Source: Hyphomonas sediminis (GTDB lineage Bacteria; Pseudomonadota; Alphaproteobacteria; Caulobacterales; Hyphomonadaceae). From it: 64,000 nt of DNA. The number at the start of each line of letters is the position of its first letter. Position 1 is the first letter of the stretch. Shown here piece after piece: positions 35,183 to 43,570 of the stretch. The notes under the pieces are model-generated. The model ran no database searches. It was not told the origin of the DNA and was given only the letters and a program-made list of their open reading frames with translations. The stretch lies in contig NZ_JAIEZP010000001.1 in the NCBI RefSeq assembly GCF_019679475.1, positions 558,001-622,000 on the forward strand, in the 5' to 3' direction. Position numbers and translations under genes: made by a program.

Positions 35183-35217
35183 CAAAAGAAAAAGCCCGGC
35201 GCCATGTGCGCCGGGCT
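35183..35217 (-). terminator. Strong rho-independent terminator after etfBA
   Basis: Stem AGCCCGGCGC with GCGCCGGGCT (10 bp, perfect) and a 5-base loop. On the minus strand it is followed by TTTTTCTTTTG. It lies 28 bp past the etfA stop. Confidence 0.93.
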
Positions 35218-35244
35218 CTTAAATTGTTGTGGCCGGGCCACAAA

Positions 35245-36174
35245 TCAGAGCGCGTTCGTCAGTTCCGGAACGGCGACGAAGAGATCTGCCACGAGGCCGT
35301 AATCAGCCACCTGGAAGATCGGGGCTTCTTCGTCCTTGTTGATCGCAACGATGATCTTGGAGTCCTTCATACCAGCAAGGTGCTGGATGGCGCCCGAGAT
35401 GCCGACGGCAATGTAGAGTTCCGGCGCGACGATCTTGCCGGTCTGACCAACCTGATAGTCGTTCGGTGCATAGCCCGCATCGACGGCGGCGCGCGATGCG
35501 CCGACAGCGGCGCCGAGCTTGTCGGCGAGCGGGAAGATGACTTCCTGGAACTTCTCCGATGAGCCGAGCGCGCGGCCACCCGAGACGACGCGCTTGGCGC
35601 CGGCGAGTTCCGGACGGTCCGACTTCACCATCTCTTCAGAGACGAATTCGGATTTGAACGGGCCAGCAGGCGCCGCCGCATCTTCCACCGAAGCCGAGCC
35701 GCCTTCAGCCGCAGCCGGGAAAGCCGTGCCGCGAACGGTGATGACTTTCTTCGCATCGCCCGACTTTACGGTCTGGATCGCGTTGCCGGCATAGATCGGA
35801 CGCACGAAGGTCGAGGCGTCTTCAATGCCGATGATTTCGGAGATCTGCATCACGTCGAGCTTGGCAGCGACGCGCGGAGCAATGTTCTTGCCCGTGGTGG
35901 TCGCGGCAAAGAAGACCGCATCATAGCCCGCCATCAGCGGAACGATGAGGGCTTCCATGGCTTCGGCGGTTTGCTTGCGCAGCGTCTCGCCTTCAGCTTT
36001 CAGCACTTTGCGGACGCCGGCGATTTTCGCCGCTTCGGGAGCAACGGCGCCGGCGTTCTCACCTGCCACGAGCAGGTCGATGTCTCCGCCAAACTTGGTG
36101 GCAGCGGTCACAACCTTGTGGGTCGCGTCCGACAAGGCACCATGATGATGTTCTGCAACAACGAGGACGGCCAT
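35245..36174 (-). CDS. etfA: Electron transfer flavoprotein, alpha subunit
   Basis: FAD-carrying half of ETF, which collects electrons from acyl-CoA and other dehydrogenases and passes them to ETF-quinone oxidoreductase. 309 residues. The C-terminal FAD domain signature is complete: [55 protein letters not shown] then [20 protein letters not shown]. The N-terminal half is the ETF alpha/beta fold. Start overlaps etfB by one base (TAATG), the normal bicistronic layout. Its partner dehydrogenase genes are not in the window, apart from the hydroxyacyl-CoA dehydrogenase downstream. Confidence 0.97.
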   Translation of the reverse strand: MAVLVVAEHHHGALSDATHKVVTAATKFGGDIDLLVAGENAGAVAPEAAKIAGVRKVLKAEGETLRKQTAEAMEALIVPLMAGYDAVFFAATTTGKNIAPRVAAKLDVMQISEIIGIEDASTFVRPIYAGNAIQTVKSGDAKKVITVRGTAFPAAAEGGSASVEDAAAPAGPFKSEFVSEEMVKSDRPELAGAKRVVSGGRALGSSEKFQEVIFPLADKLGAAVGASRAAVDAGYAPNDYQVGQTGKIVAPELYIAVGISGAIQHLAGMKDSKIIVAINKDEEAPIFQVADYGLVADLFVAVPELTNAL

Positions 36175-36920
36175 TACACAGCTCCCGCAGCTTTGAGTTT
36201 CGAGACGAGGGTTGCAACGTCTTCAACCTTGATACCAGCGCTGCGCACCGGCGGCTCAGTTACTTTCACAACCGTGAGGCGCGGCGAGATGTCGACGCCG
36301 TAGGCATCGGGGGCCTTCTCGTCGATCGGCTTCTTCTTTGCCTTCATGATGTTCGGCAGCGACGCATAGCGCGGCTCGTTGAGGCGCAGGTCAACCGTGA
36401 CGACAGCCGGCAGGGCCATCTTGACGGTCTGCAAGCCGCCATCAACCTCACGGGTGACTTTCAAAGCGTCACCGTCTTTCTCAACCTTGAACGCGAAAGT
36501 GCCCTGCGGCCAGTCGAGCAGCGCAGCCAGCATCTGGCCGGTCTGGTTGGAATCGTCGTCGATTGCCTGTTTGCCAACGAGGACGAGGTCCGGCTTTTCT
36601 TCTTCGGCGACCTTGGCGAGCAGCTTGGCAACAGCCAGCGGCTCAACCGTGGCATCGGTCTTGATCAGGATGCCGCGGTCAGCGCCCATGGCGAGCGCGG
36701 TGCGGATGGTTTCCTGCGCCTGTTGCGGCCCGATGGAGACAACCACGATCTCAGTGGCAACGCCGGCTTCTTTAAGGCGAACGGCCTCCTCGACGGAGAT
36801 TTCGTCGAAGGGGTTCATGGACATCTTGACATTGGCGAGATCGACGCCGGTCTGATCCGGCTTCACGCGGACCTTCACGTTGTAATCAATCACGCGCTTG
36901 ACGGGCACGAGGACCTTCAT
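36174..36920 (-). CDS. etfB: Electron transfer flavoprotein, beta subunit
   Basis: AMP-binding subunit of ETF, 248 residues. [20 protein letters not shown] at the start, [40 protein letters not shown] and [20 protein letters not shown] are ETF-beta landmarks, the last pair being the dehydrogenase-recognition loop. ATG at 36920 follows GGGAG by eight bases. A start at 36998 would add 26 residues with no ETF counterpart. First gene of etfBA; the upstream region to 37170 showed no certain promoter. Confidence 0.97.
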   Translation of the reverse strand: MKVLVPVKRVIDYNVKVRVKPDQTGVDLANVKMSMNPFDEISVEEAVRLKEAGVATEIVVVSIGPQQAQETIRTALAMGADRGILIKTDATVEPLAVAKLLAKVAEEEKPDLVLVGKQAIDDDSNQTGQMLAALLDWPQGTFAFKVEKDGDALKVTREVDGGLQTVKMALPAVVTVDLRLNEPRYASLPNIMKAKKKPIDEKAPDAYGVDISPRLTVVKVTEPPVRSAGIKVEDVATLVSKLKAAGAV

Positions 36921-37170
36921 GCGGGCGCTCCCAGGCTGGTTATGGTTCTTGGCACTTTGAAGTGCGCCGTCCCTACCGTTGCGGCGCAACAGAAGCAAGG
37001 CTTGACGCTTACGTCAGGGGCAATTTAGCGCGGTTGATAGCTATGCAGCGGCGCCGGCCGGTCGTATAAACATATTTATTCAATTGGCGCGCACCCCTGC
37101 GCCCCTCGAAGCAGGAAGGAGACCCAAGCCATGTGCCTCACCCGTCTCCCCTTCCAGCTTCAAGGTTTCC

Positions 37171-37338
37171 ATGAAAACGTTTCAACGCTTGGCGAATGTC
37201 GCCAGACGGGTCTTGCGTCTACCCGCATTCAATAGCGCCTCTTCAGATACCCAGTCTCTGAAACGCAGGGCAAATGCCCAGCTGCAGCCTCGACTATCTC
37301 AGCATCTTCTGCGCGACATTGGCGCCGACGATGGCTGA
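37171..37338 (+). CDS. DUF1127-like small protein
   Basis: 55 residues, basic. The C-terminal LQPRLSQHLLRDIGADDG matches the DUF1127 tail (L-x-x-RLLRDIG-x), and the N-terminal MKTFQRLANVARRVLRLP is a positively charged amphipathic helix as in that family. DUF1127 proteins act as small RNA-metabolism or phosphate-response factors in some alphaproteobacteria. ATG at 37171 has AAGG six bases upstream. A stronger site (AAGGAG, 37116-37121) serves an overlapping ATG at 37131 in another frame. An in-frame start at 37084 is possible but lacks homology. Ends three bases before the convergent folC. Confidence 0.55.
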   Translation: MKTFQRLANVARRVLRLPAFNSASSDTQSLKRRANAQLQPRLSQHLLRDIGADDG

Positions 37339-37341
37339 CGC

Positions 37342-38595
37342 CTATTCCGGCTCCTGCCCATTCAGGGCCAGAATCTCGCCGGCAAGGTACAATGAACCGC
37401 AAATCAGCACCCGGTCTGCCCCGCTTGCCGCGGCCGCCGCAAGCGCGCCCTGAAGGCTGTCAAATGACAACGCCTTCAACCCGGATTGACGAGCAACGGT
37501 CGCCAGCGCTTCAGGAGTTGACGCCTGGTGCCCCGGCGCATTCGGGCAGGTAAACACGTCTGCGCCAATGGCAACAAAAGGCGCAAAAAACCCGCCCGCA
37601 TCCTTGCTGGCCAGCATTGCAGAGACAAGCGCTGTCTTTCCCCCCATCGCGGCGAGATGAGCCGCGATCGCCCTGCCAGCGTGCGGATTGTGCCCGCCAT
37701 CCAGCCAGACCGGCAGCCCGCCTGCCGCTTGAGTCAACGGCCCGTCTTTCAGCCGCTGCATCCGCGCCGGCCACACTGCTTTGCGCGCGCCTTCGAAGAT
37801 CGCTGCCTGATCAATCCGCGTGGAGTTGCCAAACAGTTGCATCGCCATCGCCGCCAGCGCGGCGTTCGCGCGCTGGTGTACGCCGGTCAACGCAATATCT
37901 TCCGGTATGGCGTTGATGAAATATGGCTGCAGCCGGTAGAGCGGCGCGCCAACTTCCAAAGCGCGGGCCGCTATCACCGCATCTGCCACCGGCTGCTGGA
38001 TTGCTGTCAGCGCCGGGCATCCGGCCTTGATGATGCCCGCCTTCTCCCCAGCAATGCCTGCCAGATCCGTGCCCAGGAAGGCGGCATGGTCATAGTCGAC
38101 AGGAGTAATCACGGAGAGCGCCGGCGCACTGATCACATTAGTCGCGTCATACTTCCCCCCGAGGCCGACCTCGAGGATCAGCACATCGGCAGGTACTTCA
38201 GAGAACGCCAGCAAGGCGGCTGCCGTCGTCGCCTCGAAATGGGTAATCTCGCCGCCCTCGATGGCCGCGTGGGTGCGTTCCAGCCAGCCGATTAGCGCGT
38301 CATCTTCCACCAGCCGTCCGGCTAGCCGGATGCGCTCATTGAAGCGGACAAGATGCGGGCTGGTGAACACATGCACCTTCAGCCCCGCTGCCTCTGCCAT
38401 CGCCCGCATGAACGCGCAGGTAGACCCCTTCCCGTTCGTGCCCGCCACATGGATCACCGGCGGCAGCCGGTCCTGCGGACGGCCCAGCCGCTCGAGCGCA
38501 CGTTCAATGCGCCCGAGCGAAAGCTCGATAACTTCGGGATAGAGACCCTCGAAACGCTTCAGAGCAGCTTCAAGGGCAGGAGAATTTCCGCTCAA
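37342..38595 (-). CDS. folC: Folylpolyglutamate synthase / dihydrofolate synthase
   Basis: Adds glutamate to dihydropteroate and to folates, cytosolic, Mur-ligase fold. 417 residues. PVIHVAGTNGKGSTCAFM is the P-loop, HVFTSPHLVRFNERIRL and THFEATTAAALLAFSE follow, then DVLILEVGLGGKYDATNVI and SVITPVDYDHAAFLG with the carbamylated-Lys region AGEKAGIIKAGCPA. The C-terminal ligase domain has VWLDGGHNPHAGRAIAAHL. Starts with TTG directly after the accD stop, consistent with translational coupling. accD-folC adjacency is standard in alphaproteobacteria. Confidence 0.96.
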   Translation of the reverse strand: MSGNSPALEAALKRFEGLYPEVIELSLGRIERALERLGRPQDRLPPVIHVAGTNGKGSTCAFMRAMAEAAGLKVHVFTSPHLVRFNERIRLAGRLVEDDALIGWLERTHAAIEGGEITHFEATTAAALLAFSEVPADVLILEVGLGGKYDATNVISAPALSVITPVDYDHAAFLGTDLAGIAGEKAGIIKAGCPALTAIQQPVADAVIAARALEVGAPLYRLQPYFINAIPEDIALTGVHQRANAALAAMAMQLFGNSTRIDQAAIFEGARKAVWPARMQRLKDGPLTQAAGGLPVWLDGGHNPHAGRAIAAHLAAMGGKTALVSAMLASKDAGGFFAPFVAIGADVFTCPNAPGHQASTPEALATVARQSGLKALSFDSLQGALAAAAASGADRVLICGSLYLAGEILALNGQEPE

Positions 38596-39573
38596 TCAGG
38601 CTTGCCCTTCAGGCCGGGCAGGCTTCTCGGCATGGGTCCGCGGCGCGGTCAGCTGCAGCGCAGAGCGGTCATCCTTGCGACGCGACATCGGCAGCAGATG
38701 GCCCAGAACACGGGCAACCGTCTCCTTCAGCTTGCGCCGGTCGACAACAATATCGACCTGGCCTTTTTCGCGCAGGAATTCCGACCGCTGGAAGCCTTTG
38801 GGCAGGCTTTCCCGGATCGTCTGTTCGATCACGCGCGGGCCGGAGAACGCGATCATCGCGCCCGGCTCTGCAATGTGTACGTCGCCGAGCATCGCATAAG
38901 ACGCCGAAACGCCCCCCGAAGTCGGATCGGTCAGGATCACCACATAAGGCAGTTTCGCATCAGCCAGATCATTGATCGCCAGCGTCGTGCGCGGCATCTG
39001 CATCAGGCTCAGCGTGCCCTCCTGCATCCGTGCGCCGCCCGAGGCGGTGCAGACAACAAACGCAGACTTCCGGGCAAGCGCCAGCTGGGCAGCGGTCACA
39101 AACCCTTCGCCAGCGGCCATGCCGAGCGAACCGCCCATGAAATCAAAGTCCTGAACCAGCACGACCGACGGTACGCCGCCAATCTTGCCATAGGCGGCCA
39201 CCATGCAGTCTTCCTGCAATAGCGGAGCCCCGCCCTCTTCAGTCTCTTTAACGTCGCGGTTCTGGATCTTCGCCTTCGCCGCCTTCAGGCGCGCGGGGTA
39301 AGGCTTGTCGTCCTTGAACTTCAGCGGGTCCAGCGCCACCGGCGGCAGTGAGATCGGCTCCCAGCGCTCATCATCGAACAGGATACGGAACCGCATGCGC
39401 GGCGAGATGCGAAGATGGGCGCCGGCCGGCGTCACATACCAGCTCTGTTCCAGGTCGCTGCGATAGATCAGTTCGCCTGACGCCGGACACTTAACCCACA
39501 GGTCGTCCGGTGTGTCCTTCTTGGACATCATCGTCTTAAGGCCCGGCGGGGTAACCTTGTTGATCCAGTTCAT
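38596..39573 (-). CDS. accD: Acetyl-CoA carboxylase carboxyltransferase, beta subunit
   Basis: Carboxyltransferase subunit that transfers CO2 from biotin to acetyl-CoA, forming malonyl-CoA. 325 residues. The crotonase-like core is intact (YGKIGGVPSVVLVQDFDFMG, ASGGARMQEGTLSLMQMPRT, LPYVVILTDPTSGGVSASYA). The N-terminal zinc ribbon of the E. coli enzyme (CxxC-x15-CxxC) is reduced: DLWVKCPASGELIY keeps one Cys and the second pair reads VTPAG, so zinc should not be bound there. I recall the same loss in other alphaproteobacterial AccD. The accA subunit is not in the window. Confidence 0.96.
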   Translation of the reverse strand: MNWINKVTPPGLKTMMSKKDTPDDLWVKCPASGELIYRSDLEQSWYVTPAGAHLRISPRMRFRILFDDERWEPISLPPVALDPLKFKDDKPYPARLKAAKAKIQNRDVKETEEGGAPLLQEDCMVAAYGKIGGVPSVVLVQDFDFMGGSLGMAAGEGFVTAAQLALARKSAFVVCTASGGARMQEGTLSLMQMPRTTLAINDLADAKLPYVVILTDPTSGGVSASYAMLGDVHIAEPGAMIAFSGPRVIEQTIRESLPKGFQRSEFLREKGQVDIVVDRRKLKETVARVLGHLLPMSRRKDDRSALQLTAPRTHAEKPARPEGQA

Positions 39574-39603
39574 CTGAAGAAATCTCCCGAATGCCCGGCG
39601 GTA

Positions 39604-40431
39604 TCAGCCTTTAGGCACAGTCGCGAGCGCGCGACGCAGTTCGCCGGCAAGCTCGCCCATAGCAGGCGCTGCAGTCTCATACTTTCCAGAAGTGTGCGCA
39701 TCCTGCGCCTTTTCCACAAAAGCCGAACCAACCACGACCCCGTCCGCGATCTTAGCCATTTCTGCGGCCTGCGCACCAGTTTTTACACCAAAACCTACAC
39801 AAACCGGCAGGCCAGACACCTTTCTGACCATGGCAACTTTGTCAGCAATCGCTGCAGGATCCGCGCTTCCCGCGCCGGTTACGCCGTTCACCGCGACAAA
39901 GTAGACAAAACCGGATGCGCCGTCGGCAACTTTCGCTGCGCGGCCTTCATCGGTGGTCGGCGTCGCCAGCCGGATCACGGACAGGCCGAGTTTCTGATAG
40001 GCTGCACGCAGCTCGCCATCCTCTTCCGGCGGCAGGTCCACAATGATCGTTCCATCGACCCCGGCCTTTGCGGCGGCCTCGGCAAATGCCTGATAGCCGA
40101 GTATATGAACCGGGTTGGCATAGCCCATCAGGATCAGCGGCGTGGTCTGATCATCTTCGCGGAATCGCGCAGCAAGCGAAATCACATCGGTCAACTTCGT
40201 GCCATTGGCGAGCGAGCGCAGACCCGCCCGCTGGATCGAGGGACCATCCGCCATCGGATCGGTGAACGGCGCGCCCAGCTCGATGATGTCGGCGCCATTG
40301 TCCCGAAGGGCGCACAGCGCGCGGTAGCTCTCTTCCAGATTGGGGTCGCCGGCCATCATATAGGTCACAAGCGCCGCCCGGCCCTCGCCTTTCGCCTTGG
40401 CGAAGGCGGCTTCAATTCTTTCCCGGCCCAT
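39604..40431 (-). CDS. trpA: Tryptophan synthase alpha subunit
   Basis: Cleaves indole-3-glycerol phosphate to indole, which tunnels to TrpB. 275 residues; TIM barrel. Catalytic Glu and Asp lie in ADIIELGAPFTDPMADGPSI, and GTIIVDLPPEEDGELRAAYQ, VYFVAVNGVTGAGSA and VCVGFGVKTGAQAAEMAKIA bind the phosphate. ATG at 40431 chosen, with GGAAA upstream; a start at 40461 would run into cutA. Separated from trpB by three unrelated genes, cutA, a GFA-type gene and a lipoprotein gene, all same strand and overlapping or two bases apart. Confidence 0.96.
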   Translation of the reverse strand: MGRERIEAAFAKAKGEGRAALVTYMMAGDPNLEESYRALCALRDNGADIIELGAPFTDPMADGPSIQRAGLRSLANGTKLTDVISLAARFREDDQTTPLILMGYANPVHILGYQAFAEAAAKAGVDGTIIVDLPPEEDGELRAAYQKLGLSVIRLATPTTDEGRAAKVADGASGFVYFVAVNGVTGAGSADPAAIADKVAMVRKVSGLPVCVGFGVKTGAQAAEMAKIADGVVVGSAFVEKAQDAHTSGKYETAAPAMGELAGELRRALATVPKG

Positions 40432-40433
40432 TG

Positions 40434-40754
40434 TCAGCTTTCCGTATTCTCGATGGCCCACGCTTCGTAGGCAGGACTTACATGGCTGAGCGGCATAGCG
40501 ACGATTGCCGGCACATCATAGGGGTGCAGCGCCTGAACTAGCGCGTCCACCTTGCCCCAGTTGGCTTCAGGCGCCTTGAGCCAGAGGATGAACTCGAAGG
40601 ACTGCTCGATCACACCTTTCCAGCGATAGGTGGAGGAAACCGGTCCCTCCAGATTGGCGCAGGCCGCCAGGCGCTGCTCCAGCGCCGCGTCAGCAATATC
40701 CTCGGCCACGCGGCGCGAGGGACAGGTAATGCGGATAAGAATGAGCTTGGTCAC
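40434..40754 (-). CDS. cutA: Divalent-cation tolerance protein CutA
   Basis: Small ferredoxin-like trimer, named for copper tolerance in E. coli; its true role is disputed. About 106 residues. LEQRLAACANLEGPVSSTYR, then WKGVIEQSFEFILWLKA and the C-terminal LHPYDVPAIVAMPLSHVSPA follow the CutA pattern (AACANI, YxWxG, HPYExP). GTG at 40754 and TTG at 40763 are both possible starts, each with a poorly spaced site; GTG gives the usual short N-terminus. It sits between the GFA-type gene and trpA in a continuous run and is most likely read with them. Confidence 0.92.
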   Translation of the reverse strand: MTKLILIRITCPSRRVAEDIADAALEQRLAACANLEGPVSSTYRWKGVIEQSFEFILWLKAPEANWGKVDALVQALHPYDVPAIVAMPLSHVSPAYEAWAIENTES

Positions 40755-40759
40755 AGGCC

Positions 40760-41110
40760 TCAATAGTCCTTGCCGTTCACTTGCTGAATGTTGAGCGCGC
40801 TACGGTCGATCCCGTCGACGCATCTCAGATTGATTGCTGCCATTTCCGTTCCATCCGGCCCTTTGCCGAAGCCAAAAGCCTGAACGCCGCAAGTCGTGCA
40901 AAAGTTATGGTCAATGGCGCCGCGATTGAAATGATAGGTCGTATACGCACCTTCTCCGCTCACCAGGCTGAAATCCTGTTTGGGAATGAAAGCGAGCACG
41001 AACCCCTTCTTGTCGCAATGCGAACAATTGCATTCGATACCGGAAGAGAAGTCACCTTCGGCTTCGAAACGTATCTTTCCACAATGGCATCCGCCCGTCA
41101 CATGGGTCAT
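40760..41110 (-). CDS. GFA/CENP-V-family zinc-binding protein
   Basis: 116 residues with the GFA-domain cysteine array: GGCHCGKIRFEAEG (CxC), CNCSHCDKKGF (CxCxxC) and FCTTCGVQAFGFGKG (CxxC), which bind zinc. The family includes glutathione-dependent formaldehyde-activating enzyme, but most small members have no proven activity. The length is at the short end of the family. Start overlaps the preceding lipoprotein stop (ATGA), and its own stop overlaps the cutA start zone. Function not assigned. Confidence 0.88.
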   Translation of the reverse strand: MTHVTGGCHCGKIRFEAEGDFSSGIECNCSHCDKKGFVLAFIPKQDFSLVSGEGAYTTYHFNRGAIDHNFCTTCGVQAFGFGKGPDGTEMAAINLRCVDGIDRSALNIQQVNGKDY

Positions 41111-41499
41111 TCCCCGCTCTCTCCGATTGCCTTCAAACTGTCAGGTTCGCATTTGCCGATCTGCACCGCCGCCATCGGCACGACCGAGGCAGAGCGCCCT
41201 TCATACGGAATGCCGATCCCGGCCAGCTCAGGCCAGCCATAGCATTCCACGCCGTCATGGTCGCCGGCTGGCGCGCGGGCCTGACCGCAGATGCCGTCAT
41301 CCGTCCACGCCGCATCACGCACAAGCGCCGTTCGTGCATCCGCAAAACATAGCGCCGTGGACGCCGCAACCAGCGGGATCTTCTCGCCATTCTGGGCCGC
41401 GTCAAAATTCTCCCGGCTAACCGGAACATAGGTGTACTTCGTTGTCGGAACGCAGGCCGCAACGATCATCGGAAGAAGGAGGATAGCCGCCCGCTTCAA
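41107..41499 (-). CDS. Small lipoprotein inside the trp cluster
   Basis: 130 residues. TTG at 41499 overlaps the trpB stop as TTGA and gives a perfect lipoprotein signal, [15 protein letters not shown]. The mature part has several more cysteines ([40 protein letters not shown]), suggesting two disulfides. A longer frame starting at 41556 would lie wholly in trpB and lacks a signal peptide at its start. No family recognised. Overlaps on both sides suggest co-translation with trpB and the GFA-type gene. Confidence 0.65.
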   Translation of the reverse strand: MKRAAILLLPMIVAACVPTTKYTYVPVSRENFDAAQNGEKIPLVAASTALCFADARTALVRDAAWTDDGICGQARAPAGDHDGVECYGWPELAGIGIPYEGRSASVVPMAAVQIGKCEPDSLKAIGESGE

Positions 41500-42707
41500 A
41501 CATCCACCCCCAGCGCCTTGGCGACAGAGAAAACGTCCTTGTCGCCGCGGCCACACATATTGAGAATGATCAAGCCATCCTTGCCGACATCCTTGGCCAC
41601 CTCACCCACACGGGCGAGCGCGTGCGAAGGCTCCAGCGCCGGAATGATGCCTTCCAGGCGCGTGCAGAGCTGGAACGCGGCGAGCGCCTCCTCATCCGTG
41701 CACGACAGGTATTCAGCCCGGCCCGCATCACGCAGGAAGGCGTGCTCCGGCCCGATGCCCGGATAGTCGAGCCCGGCAGAAATCGAGTGTGCGTCGATGA
41801 TCTGGCCGTCATCGGTTTGCAGCAGGTAGGTCCGGTTGCCATGCAGGATGCCCGGCTTGCCACCATTCAGCGCCGCCGCGTGCTGCCCGGTTTCAATCCC
41901 GTGGCCAGCCGCCTCGACGCCGATCAGGCGCACGCTCTCATCCTCGATGAAAGGATGGAACAGGCCGATTGCGTTGGAGCCGCCCCCGATACAGGCAACA
42001 ACGGCGTCTGGCAGGCGCCCTTCCCGCTCAAGTATCTGTGCGCGCGCCTCAACGCCGATCACCGACTGAAAGTCGCGAACGATCTCCGGATACGGATGAG
42101 GGCCAGCCGCCGTGCCGATGCAGTAGAAGGTGTTGTCCACATTCGTCACCCAGTCGCGCAGGGCTTCGTTCATGGCGTCCTTCAGCGTGCCCGTGCCGGA
42201 AGAAACCGGAACGATCTGCGCGCCCAGCAGGCGCATGCGGAACACGTTGGGCTTCTGGCGCTCGACATCGGTCTCGCCCATGAACACCACACAATCGAGG
42301 CCGAAGCGGGCGCAGATCGTGGCCGTTGCCACGCCGTGCTGTCCCGCGCCGGTCTCCGCGATGATCCGCTTCTTGCCCATGCGGCGCGCCAGCAGCACCT
42401 GCCCGAGGCAGTTGTTGATCTTGTGCGCCCCGGTGTGGTTGAGCTCATCGCGTTTGAAGTAGATCTTGGCGCCGCCGAAATGCTCGGTCAGCCGCTCAGC
42501 GAAATAGAGCGGTGACGGGCGGCCCACATAATGGGTCCACAGATCCTGCATCTCGGCTGCGAAAGCGGGGTCTTGCTTTGCTGCGCGGTATTCGCGCTCG
42601 AGATCGAGTATCAGCGGCATCAGCGTCTCGGCGACATAGCGTCCGCCAAATTCGCCGAACCGTCCATTGGCGTCGGGCCACTGATCCCAAGTGTTACGCA
42701 GGTCCAT
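41496..42707 (-). CDS. trpB: Tryptophan synthase beta subunit
   Basis: PLP enzyme condensing indole and serine to tryptophan. 403 residues. The PLP lysine lies in [20 protein letters not shown], then [37 protein letters not shown] and [20 protein letters not shown] give the phosphate- and substrate-binding loops. ATG at 42707 follows GAGGA. Lies 43 bp downstream of trpF, and its stop overlaps the small lipoprotein gene. Confidence 0.97.
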   Translation of the reverse strand: MDLRNTWDQWPDANGRFGEFGGRYVAETLMPLILDLEREYRAAKQDPAFAAEMQDLWTHYVGRPSPLYFAERLTEHFGGAKIYFKRDELNHTGAHKINNCLGQVLLARRMGKKRIIAETGAGQHGVATATICARFGLDCVVFMGETDVERQKPNVFRMRLLGAQIVPVSSGTGTLKDAMNEALRDWVTNVDNTFYCIGTAAGPHPYPEIVRDFQSVIGVEARAQILEREGRLPDAVVACIGGGSNAIGLFHPFIEDESVRLIGVEAAGHGIETGQHAAALNGGKPGILHGNRTYLLQTDDGQIIDAHSISAGLDYPGIGPEHAFLRDAGRAEYLSCTDEEALAAFQLCTRLEGIIPALEPSHALARVGEVAKDVGKDGLIILNMCGRGDKDVFSVAKALGVDV

Positions 42708-42750
42708 TGCTCTTCCTCTGGTCCCCGCTACGCGGATGCGCCGGGGATGC

Positions 42751-43377
42751 TCAACTATCCTTCGCCGCGCGAATGAATGCGCGGATAAGTTCCCTGTCCT
42801 TTAGACCCCGGATACGCTCAACACCAGAGGACACATCAACTGCAGTCGCGCCGGTTTCGGCAATTGCCTGCGCGACGTTCTCAGGTGTCAGCCCCCCTGC
42901 CAGAAGCCAGGGCTTTGGCGCGGTCCATTGCTTCAGAATCTGCCAGTCAAATGTCTGGCCATGCCCCCCGGCAATGGCTGCCCCCTCTGGCGCTTTTGCG
43001 TCCAGAAGGAACCCGTCAGCGTCCGCAAATGTCCCGATTTGTCCCAAATCGTCACTGTTATGCACCCCGATTGCCTTCCAGATGACCTTTCCGGTCATGC
43101 GTTTCAGCTCGGATACCCGCTCAGGGCTCTCCTGCCCATGCAGCTGAAGGATCGGAAAGCCGAGCGCGGCCACAGCCATCGCCTGATCATCGCCAGGATC
43201 GACCAGCAACGCGACCGGCAGCGCCTTCCGGGTTGAAAGCAATAAGGTTTCTGCGTCCTTCAGCGTGACCTGCCGCGCACTCTTTGCAAACACAAAACCG
43301 ATCCAATCCGCGCCCTCCCGGGCCGCGAACTCAACCATCTCAGGGTCTCTGAGCCCACATATCTTCACGCTCGCCAT
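42751..43377 (-). CDS. trpF: Phosphoribosylanthranilate isomerase
   Basis: Third step of tryptophan biosynthesis, Amadori rearrangement of N-(5-phosphoribosyl)anthranilate. 208 residues, TIM barrel. The catalytic Cys is in [15 protein letters not shown] and the general acid Asp in [43 protein letters not shown] and [16 protein letters not shown] are the usual phosphate-binding loops. First gene of the trpF-trpB-(3 genes)-trpA-accD-folC run; the ribosome site is weak. Confidence 0.95.
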   Translation of the reverse strand: MASVKICGLRDPEMVEFAAREGADWIGFVFAKSARQVTLKDAETLLLSTRKALPVALLVDPGDDQAMAVAALGFPILQLHGQESPERVSELKRMTGKVIWKAIGVHNSDDLGQIGTFADADGFLLDAKAPEGAAIAGGHGQTFDWQILKQWTAPKPWLLAGGLTPENVAQAIAETGATAVDVSSGVERIRGLKDRELIRAFIRAAKDS

Positions 43378-43542
43378 AACTGCCCGTTACGCCAGCCAGC
43401 GCCCGGCGTCCACGGCCGGCTAAACTTCCCGTCATGGTTATGCCCGGCCTGTGTCGCGCCTCGCTGATCTTTAGCTGCAGCGCGGCCGGCACTCCTCCCG
43501 GCCGCGCCCACTGGACACACCCTCCCGCAACGGCCACTAAAA

Positions 43543-43558
43543 GTGACGGAAGCGTCAC
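43543..43558. promoter_or_regulatory. Small palindrome upstream of the DUF2804 gene
   Basis: GTGACG-GAAG-CGTCAC, perfect 6-bp arms with a four-base centre, 12 bp before the start codon and just upstream of GGAGGG. Could be an operator or an mRNA hairpin at the ribosome site. Confidence 0.35.
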
Positions 43559-43570
43559 GGAGGGACAATC

